A DNA stretch of 64,000 nucleotides from assembly GCF_042643265.1 (NCBI RefSeq), contig NZ_JBHRRZ010000039.1, positions 1-64,000 on the forward strand. The letters are read 5' to 3'. Made by a program: the position numbers and the translations under genes. Shown piece after piece: positions 43,801-52,159 of this stretch; position 1 is the stretch's first letter; every line of letters begins with the position of its first letter. Under the pieces are notes generated by a model, which saw nothing but the letters and a program-made list of their open reading frames with translations, ran no database searches and was not told the DNA's origin. The DNA comes from Virgibacillus_O sediminis. GTDB lineage: Bacteria > Bacillota > Bacilli > Bacillales > Amphibacillaceae.

Positions 43801-44916
43801 TTGAACCGACAGAATTTAGATTTGGCAATACAACTTCGTCATGAACTGCACCAGCATCCGGAATTGTCCAACCAGGAAATATGGACAAAGCAACATTTAA
43901 TAGCATTTCTACAAAAACACACAAAACTTAAAATCGTTGATAAAGGGCGGTGGTTCTATGCAGTCTACCAAGCAGGAGACAATAAAAAGAACATAGCGTT
44001 TCGCGCTGACATGGATGCTCTGCCCATGGAAGAAGCCATTGACCTGCCATATGCTTCCCAATTTGCCAATGTAGCACATAAATGCGGCCATGACGGCCAC
44101 TCTTCAACATTGGCTGCATTCGCCTTAGAAATTGATCAGAATGGCTCCGATCAAAATATCTTCTTCCTTTTCCAGCATGCAGAGGAAACTGGCGACGGGG
44201 CTGCTGAATGTGTCTCTCTCCTGGAAGAAAATAATATTGAGGAAATTTTCGGCTATCATAATATGAGCGGCTTGCCTTACAAATCAGTCAACATCATTGA
44301 CGGAACTGCACACTATGCATCCAAGGGCATGATTATTGAAATGGAAGGATCGCCCGCCCATGCCAGCCAGCCGGAAGATGGAGTAAACCCAGCCTTTGCA
44401 GCAGCTAAAATTATCGACTCCATCCCTGAGTTCACCTCTCCGGACAATAATAAAGGCACTGTCCTCTGCACGGTAGTACAGGTAAACATCGGGGAAAAGG
44501 CATTCGGCATGTCTGCAAGCAAGGGGGAGTTATGCCTCACCATCCGTGCTCAATATGAAGAGGAACTGGACCAGCTCCAGAAAAACTTAGAAAACCTAGC
44601 ACAAGAACAGGCCGGGGAATATGAGTTACAGGTAAACATTTCCTATAATGATACTTTCCCAGAAACAGCAAACCATAAAGCAAGTGCAGACAAAGTGCGG
44701 AAAGTGGCTGAGGAAAAAGACTACCAGCTGATTGAAATGAAAGAAGCCTACCGCGCTTCCGAGGATTTTGGCCACTATACAAAGAAAACAAAAGGGGCCT
44801 ATTTCTTTATCGGGAATGGAGAAGATTACCCACCTATCCATACTTCCGAATATGACTTCCGCGATGAACTCATCGAAGTTGGCGTGGAGATGTTCAAGGG
44901 CTTGCTTGAACAATAA
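43801..44916 (+). CDS. M20D-type amidohydrolase / metallopeptidase
   Basis: 371 residues. Zinc ligands in HKCGHDGHSS (Cys and His), FQHAEETGDGA (Glu pair) and a C-terminal His; the dimerisation domain is between about 170 and 290. M20D enzymes remove acyl or amino acid groups from N-acyl amino acids. An ATG at 43792 is in frame, but AAGGAG touches it; with the TTG at 43801 the spacing is nine bases, so TTG is chosen. It follows the MurE-like ligase in the same direction, though a terminator lies between. Confidence 0.9.
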   Translation: MNRQNLDLAIQLRHELHQHPELSNQEIWTKQHLIAFLQKHTKLKIVDKGRWFYAVYQAGDNKKNIAFRADMDALPMEEAIDLPYASQFANVAHKCGHDGHSSTLAAFALEIDQNGSDQNIFFLFQHAEETGDGAAECVSLLEENNIEEIFGYHNMSGLPYKSVNIIDGTAHYASKGMIIEMEGSPAHASQPEDGVNPAFAAAKIIDSIPEFTSPDNNKGTVLCTVVQVNIGEKAFGMSASKGELCLTIRAQYEEELDQLQKNLENLAQEQAGEYELQVNISYNDTFPETANHKASADKVRKVAEEKDYQLIEMKEAYRASEDFGHYTKKTKGAYFFIGNGEDYPPIHTSEYDFRDELIEVGVEMFKGLLEQ

Positions 44917-45097
44917 AATCACCCGGAAGTTCGCCATAATTCTTACATACTTATTTTTTTTCGGGGCGCGGTTTCTTATGAAGTTGCGTCCTGTTAATTT
45001 CGTTCGGGAGCAAGGGGACACAAGACCTTGGCAGGATATGTATTCAGCAGTTTCTTACAGAGGTGGCGATATGAAAGCATACATGTTTTCTCTATGT

Positions 45098-45132
45098 AAA
45101 AAAAGGAATGCTGATCATTACATCAACATTCC
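45098..45132 (-). terminator. Terminator of the ferredoxin gene / dioxygenase operon
   Basis: GGAATG and CATTCC arms with a TGAT/ATCA inner pairing, followed by seven T on the minus strand, 30 bp past the ferredoxin stop. It marks the end of the upper aromatic operon. Confidence 0.75.
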
Positions 45133-45162
45133 CAATTAACAAGGGTATTCTTAGATTAATTG

Positions 45163-45396
45163 CTATCCGAAAAAGGCCTCAGCCTTTTCCAGCTGTTCTT
45201 CCTGCTCAGGCGACAAATCATGCTCATCTACAATCGCATTTACTGGACAAGTAGCAACACAGGCACCACAGTCAATACATGCATTTGGATCGATAAAAAA
45301 TTGGTCCGGACCTTCTTCTATACAATCCACGGGGCAAATACCGACACATTCTGCTGCCTTTTCATTACTGCACGCGTCTGTTATTACAAATGCCAA
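45163..45396 (-). CDS. Seven-iron type ferredoxin
   Basis: 77 residues. First cluster motif C-x7-C-x3-CP (CSNEKAAECVGICP) suits a [3Fe-4S] or [4Fe-4S] cluster; second motif CIDCGACVATCP binds a [4Fe-4S] cluster. Acidic tail. Last gene of the dioxygenase operon, 15 bp after the amidohydrolase. It probably carries electrons from the reductase at 47625 to the Rieske dioxygenase; most such systems use a [2Fe-2S] ferredoxin, so this bacterial-type ferredoxin is unusual. Confidence 0.9.
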   Translation of the reverse strand: MAFVITDACSNEKAAECVGICPVDCIEEGPDQFFIDPNACIDCGACVATCPVNAIVDEHDLSPEQEEQLEKAEAFFG

Positions 45397-45411
45397 AATA
45401 ATCCTCTCCTT

Positions 45412-46449
45412 TTATTTCTCAGTCATTAATCTTTTGGTGTATTCCTCTTTCCTTACATTTAAGAATTTCAAGGCATTCAGCCCATGAATTCTTTCTTTCT
45501 CCTCATCGCTCAGCGACTTTAATCGATCTACGACTTTTCCGGATGGCGCCTCGCGCAGGAGGAATGGGTAGTCCGAACCGGCGATGATCTGATCTACTCC
45601 AAACCTATCAATCATGAATTGGAGATTATTTTCATCGTATACCAATGAATCATAGTATAGCTGTTTCGCATAATGGCTCGGCGGATGTTCCGTTTTTCTA
45701 ATCTGTGGCCAAACGTTCCAGCCTTTATCCATTCTTGGTAGAAGATATGGCAATGACCCTCCGCCATGGGCGAAGCAGATTTTCAGATCCGGGTATTTAT
45801 CCAGCATCCCACTCATAATAATGCTTCCAGCCGCCAATGCCGTCTCAGAAGGCATTCCGACCATATACATGAAATTATGGCGTGGCATACGATCCTTCCC
45901 TACGGTCTGCCATGGGTGGACAAACAATGGGATTCCTTTGTCATTTGCAGCTTTGAAGAAACGCTCCAATTCAGGATCATCCAAGTTCTTGCCATTTACA
46001 TTGCTTCCGATCTCTATCCCTTTCAACCCGAGTTCATTGACCGCCCGCTCCATTTCTTTTATGGCTGCATCTACATCCTGCAACGGCACCGTTCCAATCC
46101 CCATCAGTCTTGTTGGATGCTCTGCTACTGTGGAGGAGATGAAATCATTTTGAAACCTTGCCATTTCCAACCCTTTTTCAGCGTCGGCCCAATAGCTGAA
46201 GGTTACGGGGATAGGAGAAAGCACTTGGACATCGATTCCTTCTTTATCCATATCTTTCACCCGTTCATTGGCATCCCAAGCATGGTTGGTGATTTCACGG
46301 AAATTTTTACCCTTAATCATGATCTTGGCACCGCAGTCACAAGTTTTTTCCAAGACCGGCCAGCGGTCATCTCCGTATTTCTCCGCCAGATTCAAAAATT
46401 CTTCTGAAATGATATGTGTGTGAAAATCAATTTTCAATGGTTGTGGCAC
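45412..46449 (-). CDS. ACMSD-type amidohydrolase, probable decarboxylase
   Basis: 345 residues. Amidohydrolase_2 fold with metal ligands HTH (10 and 12), LFVHPW, FAHGGGSLPYLLPR and GSDYPF. Close in pattern to 2-amino-3-carboxymuconate-6-semialdehyde decarboxylase. In this operon it sits between an extradiol dioxygenase and a ferredoxin gene. The likely role is non-oxidative removal of CO2 from a carboxylated ring-cleavage product, giving 2-hydroxymuconic semialdehyde for the second operon. This is inference. A decarboxylase of a dihydroxybenzoate before cleavage is the alternative. Confidence 0.87.
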   Translation of the reverse strand: MPQPLKIDFHTHIISEEFLNLAEKYGDDRWPVLEKTCDCGAKIMIKGKNFREITNHAWDANERVKDMDKEGIDVQVLSPIPVTFSYWADAEKGLEMARFQNDFISSTVAEHPTRLMGIGTVPLQDVDAAIKEMERAVNELGLKGIEIGSNVNGKNLDDPELERFFKAANDKGIPLFVHPWQTVGKDRMPRHNFMYMVGMPSETALAAGSIIMSGMLDKYPDLKICFAHGGGSLPYLLPRMDKGWNVWPQIRKTEHPPSHYAKQLYYDSLVYDENNLQFMIDRFGVDQIIAGSDYPFLLREAPSGKVVDRLKSLSDEEKERIHGLNALKFLNVRKEEYTKRLMTEK

Positions 46450-46484
46450 AACGACCTCTCCCAGCTTTCATGTATTTTTGAAGA

Positions 46485-46517
46485 GAAGAGACAGGCCCCT
46501 TCTTGGCCTATCTCTTC
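46485..46517 (-). terminator. Hairpin between extradiol dioxygenase and amidohydrolase genes
   Basis: GAAGAGA-C-AGGCC and GGCC-T-A-TCTCTTC arms with a seven-base loop; on the minus strand TTCAAAAATA follows. The T-run is poor, so it may lower readthrough or stabilise the upstream mRNA rather than stop transcription. Confidence 0.55.
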
Positions 46518-46541
46518 CGATTCTAATTTTATCTATAGACC

Positions 46542-47552
46542 TTACTCGCCAAGCTTCGTACCATAAGTAAAGTATGACTCAGGCGGCGTGCTTCCCCACA
46601 TTTCCAGACCAAGCTGTCCTACTTCCGATACCCACTCGATTGGCTCCCAATCTGGGGAGAAGATGAGGAATCCACCAGTCCAGATTTCTATGCGGTGACC
46701 GGATGGCTCGAACACATAAAGGAATTGTGCCCCGCTCGTGCCATGTTTACCTGGACCCCATTCGATTTTGATATCATTCTCTGCCATTAGGTTGGCAGCG
46801 CGGAGCAATTCATCACCTGTATCCAAGAAATAGGCAAGATGGTGGAAGGCTGCGCCATTCTGATTAGCATTGCGCATCAGGGCAACTTCATGGGCGATAT
46901 TCGTTCTGCTGAGCCATGAGCCTAGACGTTCGTTTTCCTTGTTCTGGATGTAATAGCGGTGATGGATGCCTAACAGATCAGTCCACCACTCTTGTTCCTT
47001 CTTCACGTCGTCGACGATGATGTTTACATGATCGAAACGGCGCGGTGCAACCCCTTTAGCTGTATATTTGCTTGGATGGCTCGGAAGCTTGGATTTTACC
47101 TGTGGGTCATCTGTAACGAACTTTTCTTTCTCCCAGTACAACTCGATTGGCAGACCGGAAGGGGATTTGAAATGCAGGGCATCACCCAGTGCCTTCTTCG
47201 TCCCGCCTTCTACCCAGGTATAATCGATATTCATCAGCTTGAGCTGCTTTTCGAATAATTTCAAGGACTCGTCTGAGCTTACGCGCCAGGCCATGCGGTT
47301 CACTTCTGATTTATCCGATGCCCGAAGCACCAAGGTATGATGGTCAAAGTCCTGCCAAGCTCTCAGGTATGCAGTATCTCCGTCTGTTTCAGTCAAGGCC
47401 AAGCCAAGCACTTCAGTATAGAACCATAGGGACTTATCAAAGTTATTGACACTGATCTCTACGTGCCCCAAGTGAGCCACCGCTCTCAAATAGCTTTCCA
47501 GTCTTTCCTGTGCACTTGCACCTGTATAAATTTCGTCTGTAGTTTTAGCCAT
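46542..47552 (-). CDS. Extradiol ring-cleavage dioxygenase (catechol 2,3-dioxygenase type)
   Basis: 336 residues, two VOC-type domains as in type I extradiol enzymes. Fe(II) ligands by alignment: His175 (RRFDHVNI), His237 or 238 (AAFHHLAYF) and Glu289 (PSGHRIEIWTGG); a second-sphere His221 (AHEVAL) fits the acid-base residue. It opens a catechol ring next to the diol. The neighbouring decarboxylase suggests a carboxylated catechol such as 2,3-dihydroxybenzoate. GGAGG precedes the ATG. Confidence 0.92.
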   Translation of the reverse strand: MAKTTDEIYTGASAQERLESYLRAVAHLGHVEISVNNFDKSLWFYTEVLGLALTETDGDTAYLRAWQDFDHHTLVLRASDKSEVNRMAWRVSSDESLKLFEKQLKLMNIDYTWVEGGTKKALGDALHFKSPSGLPIELYWEKEKFVTDDPQVKSKLPSHPSKYTAKGVAPRRFDHVNIIVDDVKKEQEWWTDLLGIHHRYYIQNKENERLGSWLSRTNIAHEVALMRNANQNGAAFHHLAYFLDTGDELLRAANLMAENDIKIEWGPGKHGTSGAQFLYVFEPSGHRIEIWTGGFLIFSPDWEPIEWVSEVGQLGLEMWGSTPPESYFTYGTKLGE

Positions 47553-47624
47553 ATTAATAACCTCCAGAATTTTTTAATAGATATGTGTATGTTGTTGGGC
47601 AGCACCGCTTAACTGCCCTGTCTT

Positions 47625-48653
47625 CTAATTAGCGGTTACTGCCTTCTTCTTCTTTTTCTTCTCCCTGCTCATAATGGACGTACTGTGCGCCGTTTCGAGG
47701 GACTCATTCGGATCGATATAGACTTTCGCATTGCTGACAGCTATAGGGGCTTCCCCAAAGCCGGTAGCCATAAGTTTTACTTTCCCAGGGTAAGTCGATA
47801 TATCTCCAACTGCATAAATACCAGGTATATTCGTCTCTGCTCTGGAATTTACCACGATGGAATTCTTCTCAATTTCCAGACCCCAGTTATTAATCGGTCC
47901 TAAATTGGAAATGAAGCCATAATTCACCAAGTATACATCTGCCTCGAGATCCACAGTGGCATCTCCTTTAGCCTGCTTACAGCTGATACAATCAATTTTG
48001 GACTCTCCGACAATATCTTTCGGAACAAAAGGTGTCATGACATTTACTGATGACGCTTTCAATTGCTCCACGCTGTGCTCATGTGCCCGGAAGCGATCCC
48101 GGCGATGGACAAGAGTTACGTTCGATGCCAGCTTCTCCAGCATCAACGCCCAGTCCACGGCGGAGTCGCCGCCACCAAATACACAAACTTCCTTATCTTT
48201 AAAATCATTGATATCATCTATCTTATAGTGCAGGTTATTGCCTTCAAATTTTGCTTCATTCTCCAAGTTCATTTTCCTTGGTTTGAAAGCACCGTTACCT
48301 GCCGTTATAATAATCGTTTTGGAATAATGGACCTGTTTCGGTGTCCTGATCTCAAAAATGCCGTCTTCCTTGATCACTTCCTGAACTTCCTCGCCCAGGC
48401 AGACTTCATTTTCAAATTGATTCATCTGTTCGGTCAGGCTCTTTACTAAATCCTTGGCTTTTAATTTCGGAAATCCAGCTACATCGTACACATACTTATC
48501 GGGATAAAGCGCTGCCAGCTGTCCACCTAATTCCGGCAGACTTTCGATAATTTTTACACTTGCCTGCCGCATTCCTGCATAGAATGCAGTGAACATACCG
48601 ATCGGTCCGCCACCAATTATCGTAATGTCGTAAATTTCCGTGTCCTTACTCAT
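47625..48653 (-). CDS. Ferredoxin-NADP reductase (thioredoxin reductase-like, YumC type)
   Basis: 342 residues. FAD motif IIGGGPIGMFTAFYAG at the N-terminus, NAD(P) motif CVFGGGDSAVDWALML near the middle, and the C-terminal YAVGDISTYPGKVKLMATGFGEA. No CxxC active site, so it is a reductase of ferredoxin rather than thioredoxin. In the operon it would feed the dioxygenase through the ferredoxin at 45163. A lysine-rich tail (REKKKKKKA) is odd. Confidence 0.92.
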   Translation of the reverse strand: MSKDTEIYDITIIGGGPIGMFTAFYAGMRQASVKIIESLPELGGQLAALYPDKYVYDVAGFPKLKAKDLVKSLTEQMNQFENEVCLGEEVQEVIKEDGIFEIRTPKQVHYSKTIIITAGNGAFKPRKMNLENEAKFEGNNLHYKIDDINDFKDKEVCVFGGGDSAVDWALMLEKLASNVTLVHRRDRFRAHEHSVEQLKASSVNVMTPFVPKDIVGESKIDCISCKQAKGDATVDLEADVYLVNYGFISNLGPINNWGLEIEKNSIVVNSRAETNIPGIYAVGDISTYPGKVKLMATGFGEAPIAVSNAKVYIDPNESLETAHSTSIMSREKKKKKKAVTAN

Positions 48654-48684
48654 CCATACACCACCTTTTAAACATTGTTAGCAA

Positions 48685-49173
48685 TTACAGAATCAAGCTG
48701 ATTTTTCCATGAGGCCGCAGACTGTCCAGGTGCAGGACCGCTTTTTTATTTTTGATGGCAAGACCATCGCCCTGCTGCACAATATCATAGTAGGACTTGC
48801 CGATGAATGTATCGATGACTTCCCGTTTGGTCCGGTAAGTCGTAAAGTTGCATTCTACTTTAATCACCTCGGAATCAAGGTCATCTACTAGTATATTGGT
48901 ATAGTTTCTTAGTGTAGTAGAGTGCGGATATTCCACATGGGCCTCTTTCTTCAATAGTCTCTCCGCCCTCTCCTGCAGTCGGGAACGGCTGTCATGGATA
49001 TAAAACAGAGATTCGGTTGGCGACGCCTCAGGGTGTCCGATCGGCGGAACCATATAGGTGCCATCATCTGTGAATAAATCGGCCCATTCGAGCAATCTCC
49101 ATTCATCCAATATTTTGGCTTCCTTATAAAGAAAATCGACGACACTCTGATGGGTTACCGCTGTTACCGTCAT
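48685..49173 (-). CDS. Aromatic ring-hydroxylating dioxygenase, beta subunit
   Basis: 162 residues, NTF2-like fold (VVDFLYKEAKILDEWRLLEWADLFTDDGTYMVPP). The small subunit supports the alpha subunit in an alpha3beta3 hexamer. The start overlaps the alpha stop by four bases (ATGA), so the two are translationally coupled. Confidence 0.93.
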   Translation of the reverse strand: MTVTAVTHQSVVDFLYKEAKILDEWRLLEWADLFTDDGTYMVPPIGHPEASPTESLFYIHDSRSRLQERAERLLKKEAHVEYPHSTTLRNYTNILVDDLDSEVIKVECNFTTYRTKREVIDTFIGKSYYDIVQQGDGLAIKNKKAVLHLDSLRPHGKISLIL

Positions 49174-50453
49174 TTATAAGCAACCTCCCTATCCTGATTC
49201 AAGACTTTTTCAATCCTTTTCTTATACTGCCTCCAGAAACTTCTCATCTGAAGTTCATCGGTTGCAAGGGTATTGTCTTCACCCCTGACCATACCTTTGG
49301 AAATATCGTTCCATTCCACCTCAGAGTTATTGGTGTAAGCTTCCTGGCATAGTTCCAAAGCCTCGTTATCATCCGGTGTAGCAAAGCCGCCTGGTCCGAG
49401 GAACTCCAAGAAGTTATTATTCCTTGCCAACCGGTGTTCCGGATCTTCACCCTTTGGTGCGAGGGAATAACCCTGGACCTCAATATACCCCGGAGAGGTC
49501 GGATAGAAAGTTCTCGCAGTAATCGCCATAATGTCATTGATAACCAAGTTCGGGAAGATGATAATATTCCGGTTGTAGCTGGTAATCCGCTCTGCACGTT
49601 CTGCACCGTGCTTTTCTGTCAATTTTTCTTTCATTTTCTCCATGTCGCGTTTTAAATCTTCGCTCCATATCGGTGTCCACTGGGCAACCGGCCTTCCCCA
49701 AGGAGCAACATATTCCATAACCGCATGGCCATTACCCAGGTCAATACCTCTACCTTCAAGCTGTACCTTTTTCAAATTAGGATCCTGGCTCTGCTTGATG
49801 TCAAAATAAGTTTTATGAGTCGGCATGCCGTGGTATAGATCGACACTGTTTTCAGCCAGCAGCTTCCAGTTGGCTCTTACGCTGTATTCCTGAACTCCCC
49901 CAAGTACTTCCAATCCAGCATCGGACTGATCTGCAACAAGATCGATGTACTCCTTTGCTCCTGCCAGATATTCATCAAGAGAAATGGCGTCATCGTCAAA
50001 GTTGACAAACATGAATCCACGGTAGCTGTCTACACAGTTAACCGCTTTCATGTTTTTCGAGCCATCATCATTGAAATCATCAGGGAAACCGTCTTTGCCA
50101 GGCATACCGGCCAATGTACCGTCATTCTTAAAGCTCCAAGCATGATAGAAGCAGCGGAATGCACGTTGGTTTCCCTCATTCTCCCGACAGACAAGTGCTC
50201 CTCGGTGCGGACAGGTATTATACAAAACTCTGATTTCTCCGTCCTGGCTATGAACGAGCAGCAGGTTTCGTCCCCCTACTTTTTTCCGTTTAAAATCACC
50301 TGGGTTGGGAACTTCTGTTTCGTGGCCGATAAACAACCAGCACTTATTAAAGATTTCTGCTCTTTCCCATGCGAGAATTTCTTTATCGGCAAATACGCTG
50401 CGATGAACAAGAAATTCATTTTTTTCTGGATAGTCACGAACTATTTCGTTCAT
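49170..50453 (-). CDS. Aromatic ring-hydroxylating dioxygenase, alpha subunit
   Basis: 427 residues. Rieske centre: Cys81-x-His83 and Cys101-x2-His104 (CPHRGALVC, CFYHAW). Catalytic iron site: ENSVDLYHGMPTH with bridging Asp205, His208 and His213, and an Asp in ATPDDNEALE. The FPNLVINDIMAITARTF and FLEFLGPGGFATPDD stretches recall the p-cumate / benzoate-type large subunits, which put two hydroxyls on the ring next to a carboxyl. The substrate is probably an aromatic acid. First intact gene of the upper aromatic operon. Confidence 0.94.
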   Translation of the reverse strand: MNEIVRDYPEKNEFLVHRSVFADKEILAWERAEIFNKCWLFIGHETEVPNPGDFKRKKVGGRNLLLVHSQDGEIRVLYNTCPHRGALVCRENEGNQRAFRCFYHAWSFKNDGTLAGMPGKDGFPDDFNDDGSKNMKAVNCVDSYRGFMFVNFDDDAISLDEYLAGAKEYIDLVADQSDAGLEVLGGVQEYSVRANWKLLAENSVDLYHGMPTHKTYFDIKQSQDPNLKKVQLEGRGIDLGNGHAVMEYVAPWGRPVAQWTPIWSEDLKRDMEKMKEKLTEKHGAERAERITSYNRNIIIFPNLVINDIMAITARTFYPTSPGYIEVQGYSLAPKGEDPEHRLARNNNFLEFLGPGGFATPDDNEALELCQEAYTNNSEVEWNDISKGMVRGEDNTLATDELQMRSFWRQYKKRIEKVLNQDREVAYK

Positions 50454-50535
50454 TTAGCACCCTCCATTTAAGTATTATGACACTAAAGCATGTTGGTTCC
50501 GCAATTGGCGAGCTCTATAGTCCCTCTCATATTGC

Positions 50536-50762
50536 TTATGCATTTACATCGGAAAGATCTCCGGCAAACTGCCACGGTTCTGTTAGCGCTTGCATTTGTT
50601 CGGCAGTCTCATGTCTGCAATCATTATTTGGACTGTTAATCCAAAATCACTCGCCTCATAATTTGCAAGCTGCATTGCAATTGCTCTGCCGATACCTAGT
50701 GCGGATCCTGTTACGGTTGCAACTCTTCCCTCTAAAGTTCCACTGATTCGTTTATCATCCAA
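50536..50762 (-). pseudogene. Short-chain dehydrogenase relic (probable cis-dihydrodiol dehydrogenase)
   Basis: Reading the minus strand from TTG 50762 gives LEGRVATVTGSALGIGRAIAMQLA, the NAD-binding start of a short-chain dehydrogenase. This frame ends at 50583. A neighbouring frame continues with ETAEQMQALTEP and FAGDLSDVNA, also typical of the family, to 50536. So about 75 codons remain of a gene of about 250, with a frameshift and no C-terminal part, hence no YxxxK catalytic site. It lies immediately upstream of the dioxygenase alpha gene and in the same direction, where cumate and benzoate clusters keep their dihydrodiol dehydrogenase. Confidence 0.75.
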
Positions 50763-50792
50763 TTCAGAGCACTTCCCCCTCTAATCTTGGAT

Positions 50793-50806
50793 TGTAAACA
50801 CTTTCA
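50793..50806. promoter_or_regulatory. cre-like (CcpA) site upstream of the dioxygenase operon
   Basis: TGTAAACACTTTCA fits TGWAANCGNTNWCA at 13 of 14 positions. It lies ahead of the dehydrogenase relic and the alpha gene, fitting catabolite repression of aromatic use. Confidence 0.55.
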
Positions 50807-51126
50807 ACTTTCAGCAGAAGCTTGGCTGTTTGTCGACCAAAATCGAAAATTTGGTGAACTGCCTGGGATTTCCTTGCTTAATTCCATTATAAGTGTCCGA
50901 CAATTCAGATTCCAATCGAACATTTCTTTGTTTTCGCAATTTAATTAAAAAATATTTTATACACATTTTTTAAAAATTATTATATAATAAAATTATTGTT
51001 GAAAAATGGACAAATTTGCCACCCATCCTATATAAAGCTTTGATTCTATATACATGGGGAGCATGCACCACGTATCTTGGTGACTTTATAGATTCATATA
51101 ATTAGGATAAGATTTAGTTTATAGTT
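50807..51126. other. AT-rich divergent control region between dioxygenase operon and lysR
   Basis: Part of the 746-base gap 50454-51199. It holds long A/T tracts near 50940-51005 (possible UP elements for either direction) and a small CACCA/TGGTG hairpin near 51065. Specific promoters cannot be chosen with confidence. Confidence 0.4.
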
Positions 51127-51147
51127 GGTTACAATTATTTTGTAACC
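51127..51147. promoter_or_regulatory. Perfect dyad upstream of lysR, candidate LysR operator
   Basis: GGTTACAA-N5-TTGTAACC, 8-bp perfect arms, about 53 bp ahead of the lysR start. LysR-type regulators bind such interrupted dyads (T-N11-A class) near their own promoters. Confidence 0.6.
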
Positions 51148-51154
51148 GCTTACT
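51141..51154. promoter_or_regulatory. cre-like (CcpA) site overlapping the LysR dyad
   Basis: TGTAACCGCTTACT fits the cre consensus at 13 of 14 positions and shares its first seven bases with the right arm of the dyad, so CcpA and the LysR protein could compete. Confidence 0.5.
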
Positions 51155-51199
51155 ATCATTCTTTGATACATATGAAACCATTCTAACAGGAGGGATAAG

Positions 51200-52084
51200 A
51201 TGAATGAAAGTCAATTACAGACTTTTTTGACTGTAGCGGAACATAGAAGCTTCTCCAAGGCAGCAGTGATTCTCAACGTCACCCAGCCGACAATAACATC
51301 CCGAATTAAAGCGCTAGAAGAAATTTTACAATGCAGCCTGTTTAAAAGGATCGGGCATGAAATCTACCTGACAGAAGAAGGCAATATGTTCATTGATTAT
51401 GCAAAAAATATCTTAATATATATTAAGCATTCTAAAGAGATTACAAATATAGTGAAAGAGCCGGTCATCAAAGTCGGTTTTTCCCCCGGCTACTCCTACT
51501 CTTTCATTATAGAATTATTAAAAACCATTAAATCCATGGGCAATATAGAAATCCAAGTGATAGAAGCCCATGATTCCGTGAGCCTAAATGAAAGGGCTTT
51601 ATCAGGGGAAGTAGACTTGATCTTCACCAGAGAGATCCTGCCACATAACCATGACATCGTATCGGAATATCTGTTTGACAATGACCTGGTTGTTGTCCTG
51701 CCAAAAGACCATCCACTTGCCGATAAGGAAGTACTTGAACTTGAAGACCTGAGTGGCGAGACAATTATCAGCTATCGAAGAAACTCGAAATTATGGCGGC
51801 TGATAGACCAGCAGCTGATAGGGGCACAGCAACTCACCCGTATAGACCTGGAAAACAATGAAATGATGATGCGGGCCGTCACAAATAATATAGGTATCGG
51901 GATCCTGCCGGAGCTCGGCATTGATAAAAGATACCAGACAGAAGTAAAAGTAAAGAAAGTAAAAGAAATTCAAAGCATACCGAATAAAGTTTATGTCCAA
52001 TACCGGAAGAATTCACATATCAAGAATATGGCAAAGAAGATCATCTATTCTATCATCAACCATAAATATACTGAAGTGAACTAA
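51200..52084 (+). CDS. LysR-family transcriptional regulator
   Basis: 294 residues. N-terminal winged helix-turn-helix (LQTFLTVAEHRSFSKAAVILNVTQPTITSRIKALE), then a periplasmic-binding-protein-like effector domain. It is divergent from the dioxygenase operon and convergent with the meta-cleavage operon, so it is probably the aromatic-sensing activator of one or both. GGAGGGA precedes the ATG. Confidence 0.9.
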   Translation: MNESQLQTFLTVAEHRSFSKAAVILNVTQPTITSRIKALEEILQCSLFKRIGHEIYLTEEGNMFIDYAKNILIYIKHSKEITNIVKEPVIKVGFSPGYSYSFIIELLKTIKSMGNIEIQVIEAHDSVSLNERALSGEVDLIFTREILPHNHDIVSEYLFDNDLVVVLPKDHPLADKEVLELEDLSGETIISYRRNSKLWRLIDQQLIGAQQLTRIDLENNEMMMRAVTNNIGIGILPELGIDKRYQTEVKVKKVKEIQSIPNKVYVQYRKNSHIKNMAKKIIYSIINHKYTEVN

Positions 52085-52157
52085 AGAAGCGCAGAGATGA
52101 GAAACTCCTTCACCGTCCTATCAGACGGTTTGAGGAGAATCGTCCCTGCGCTTTCTT
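52085..52157. terminator. Bidirectional composite terminator between lysR and tautomerase gene
   Basis: Outer arms GAAGCGCAG / CTGCGCTTTC enclose a second hairpin made of ACTCCT/AGGAG and ACCGTC/GACGGT. It fills the space between the two convergent genes. Confidence 0.75.
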
Positions 52158-52159
52158 CA

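Noticed and set aside
45412..47552. A 3-hydroxyanthranilate (2-aminomuconate) pathway
   Set aside because: The ACMSD-like gene suggests it, but the ring-cleavage enzyme is a VOC type rather than the cupin type, and no 2-aminomuconate deaminase is present.
50369..50746. A 125-codon plus-strand frame over the dioxygenase start
   Set aside because: It is antisense to the alpha subunit start and to the dehydrogenase relic and has no family resemblance.
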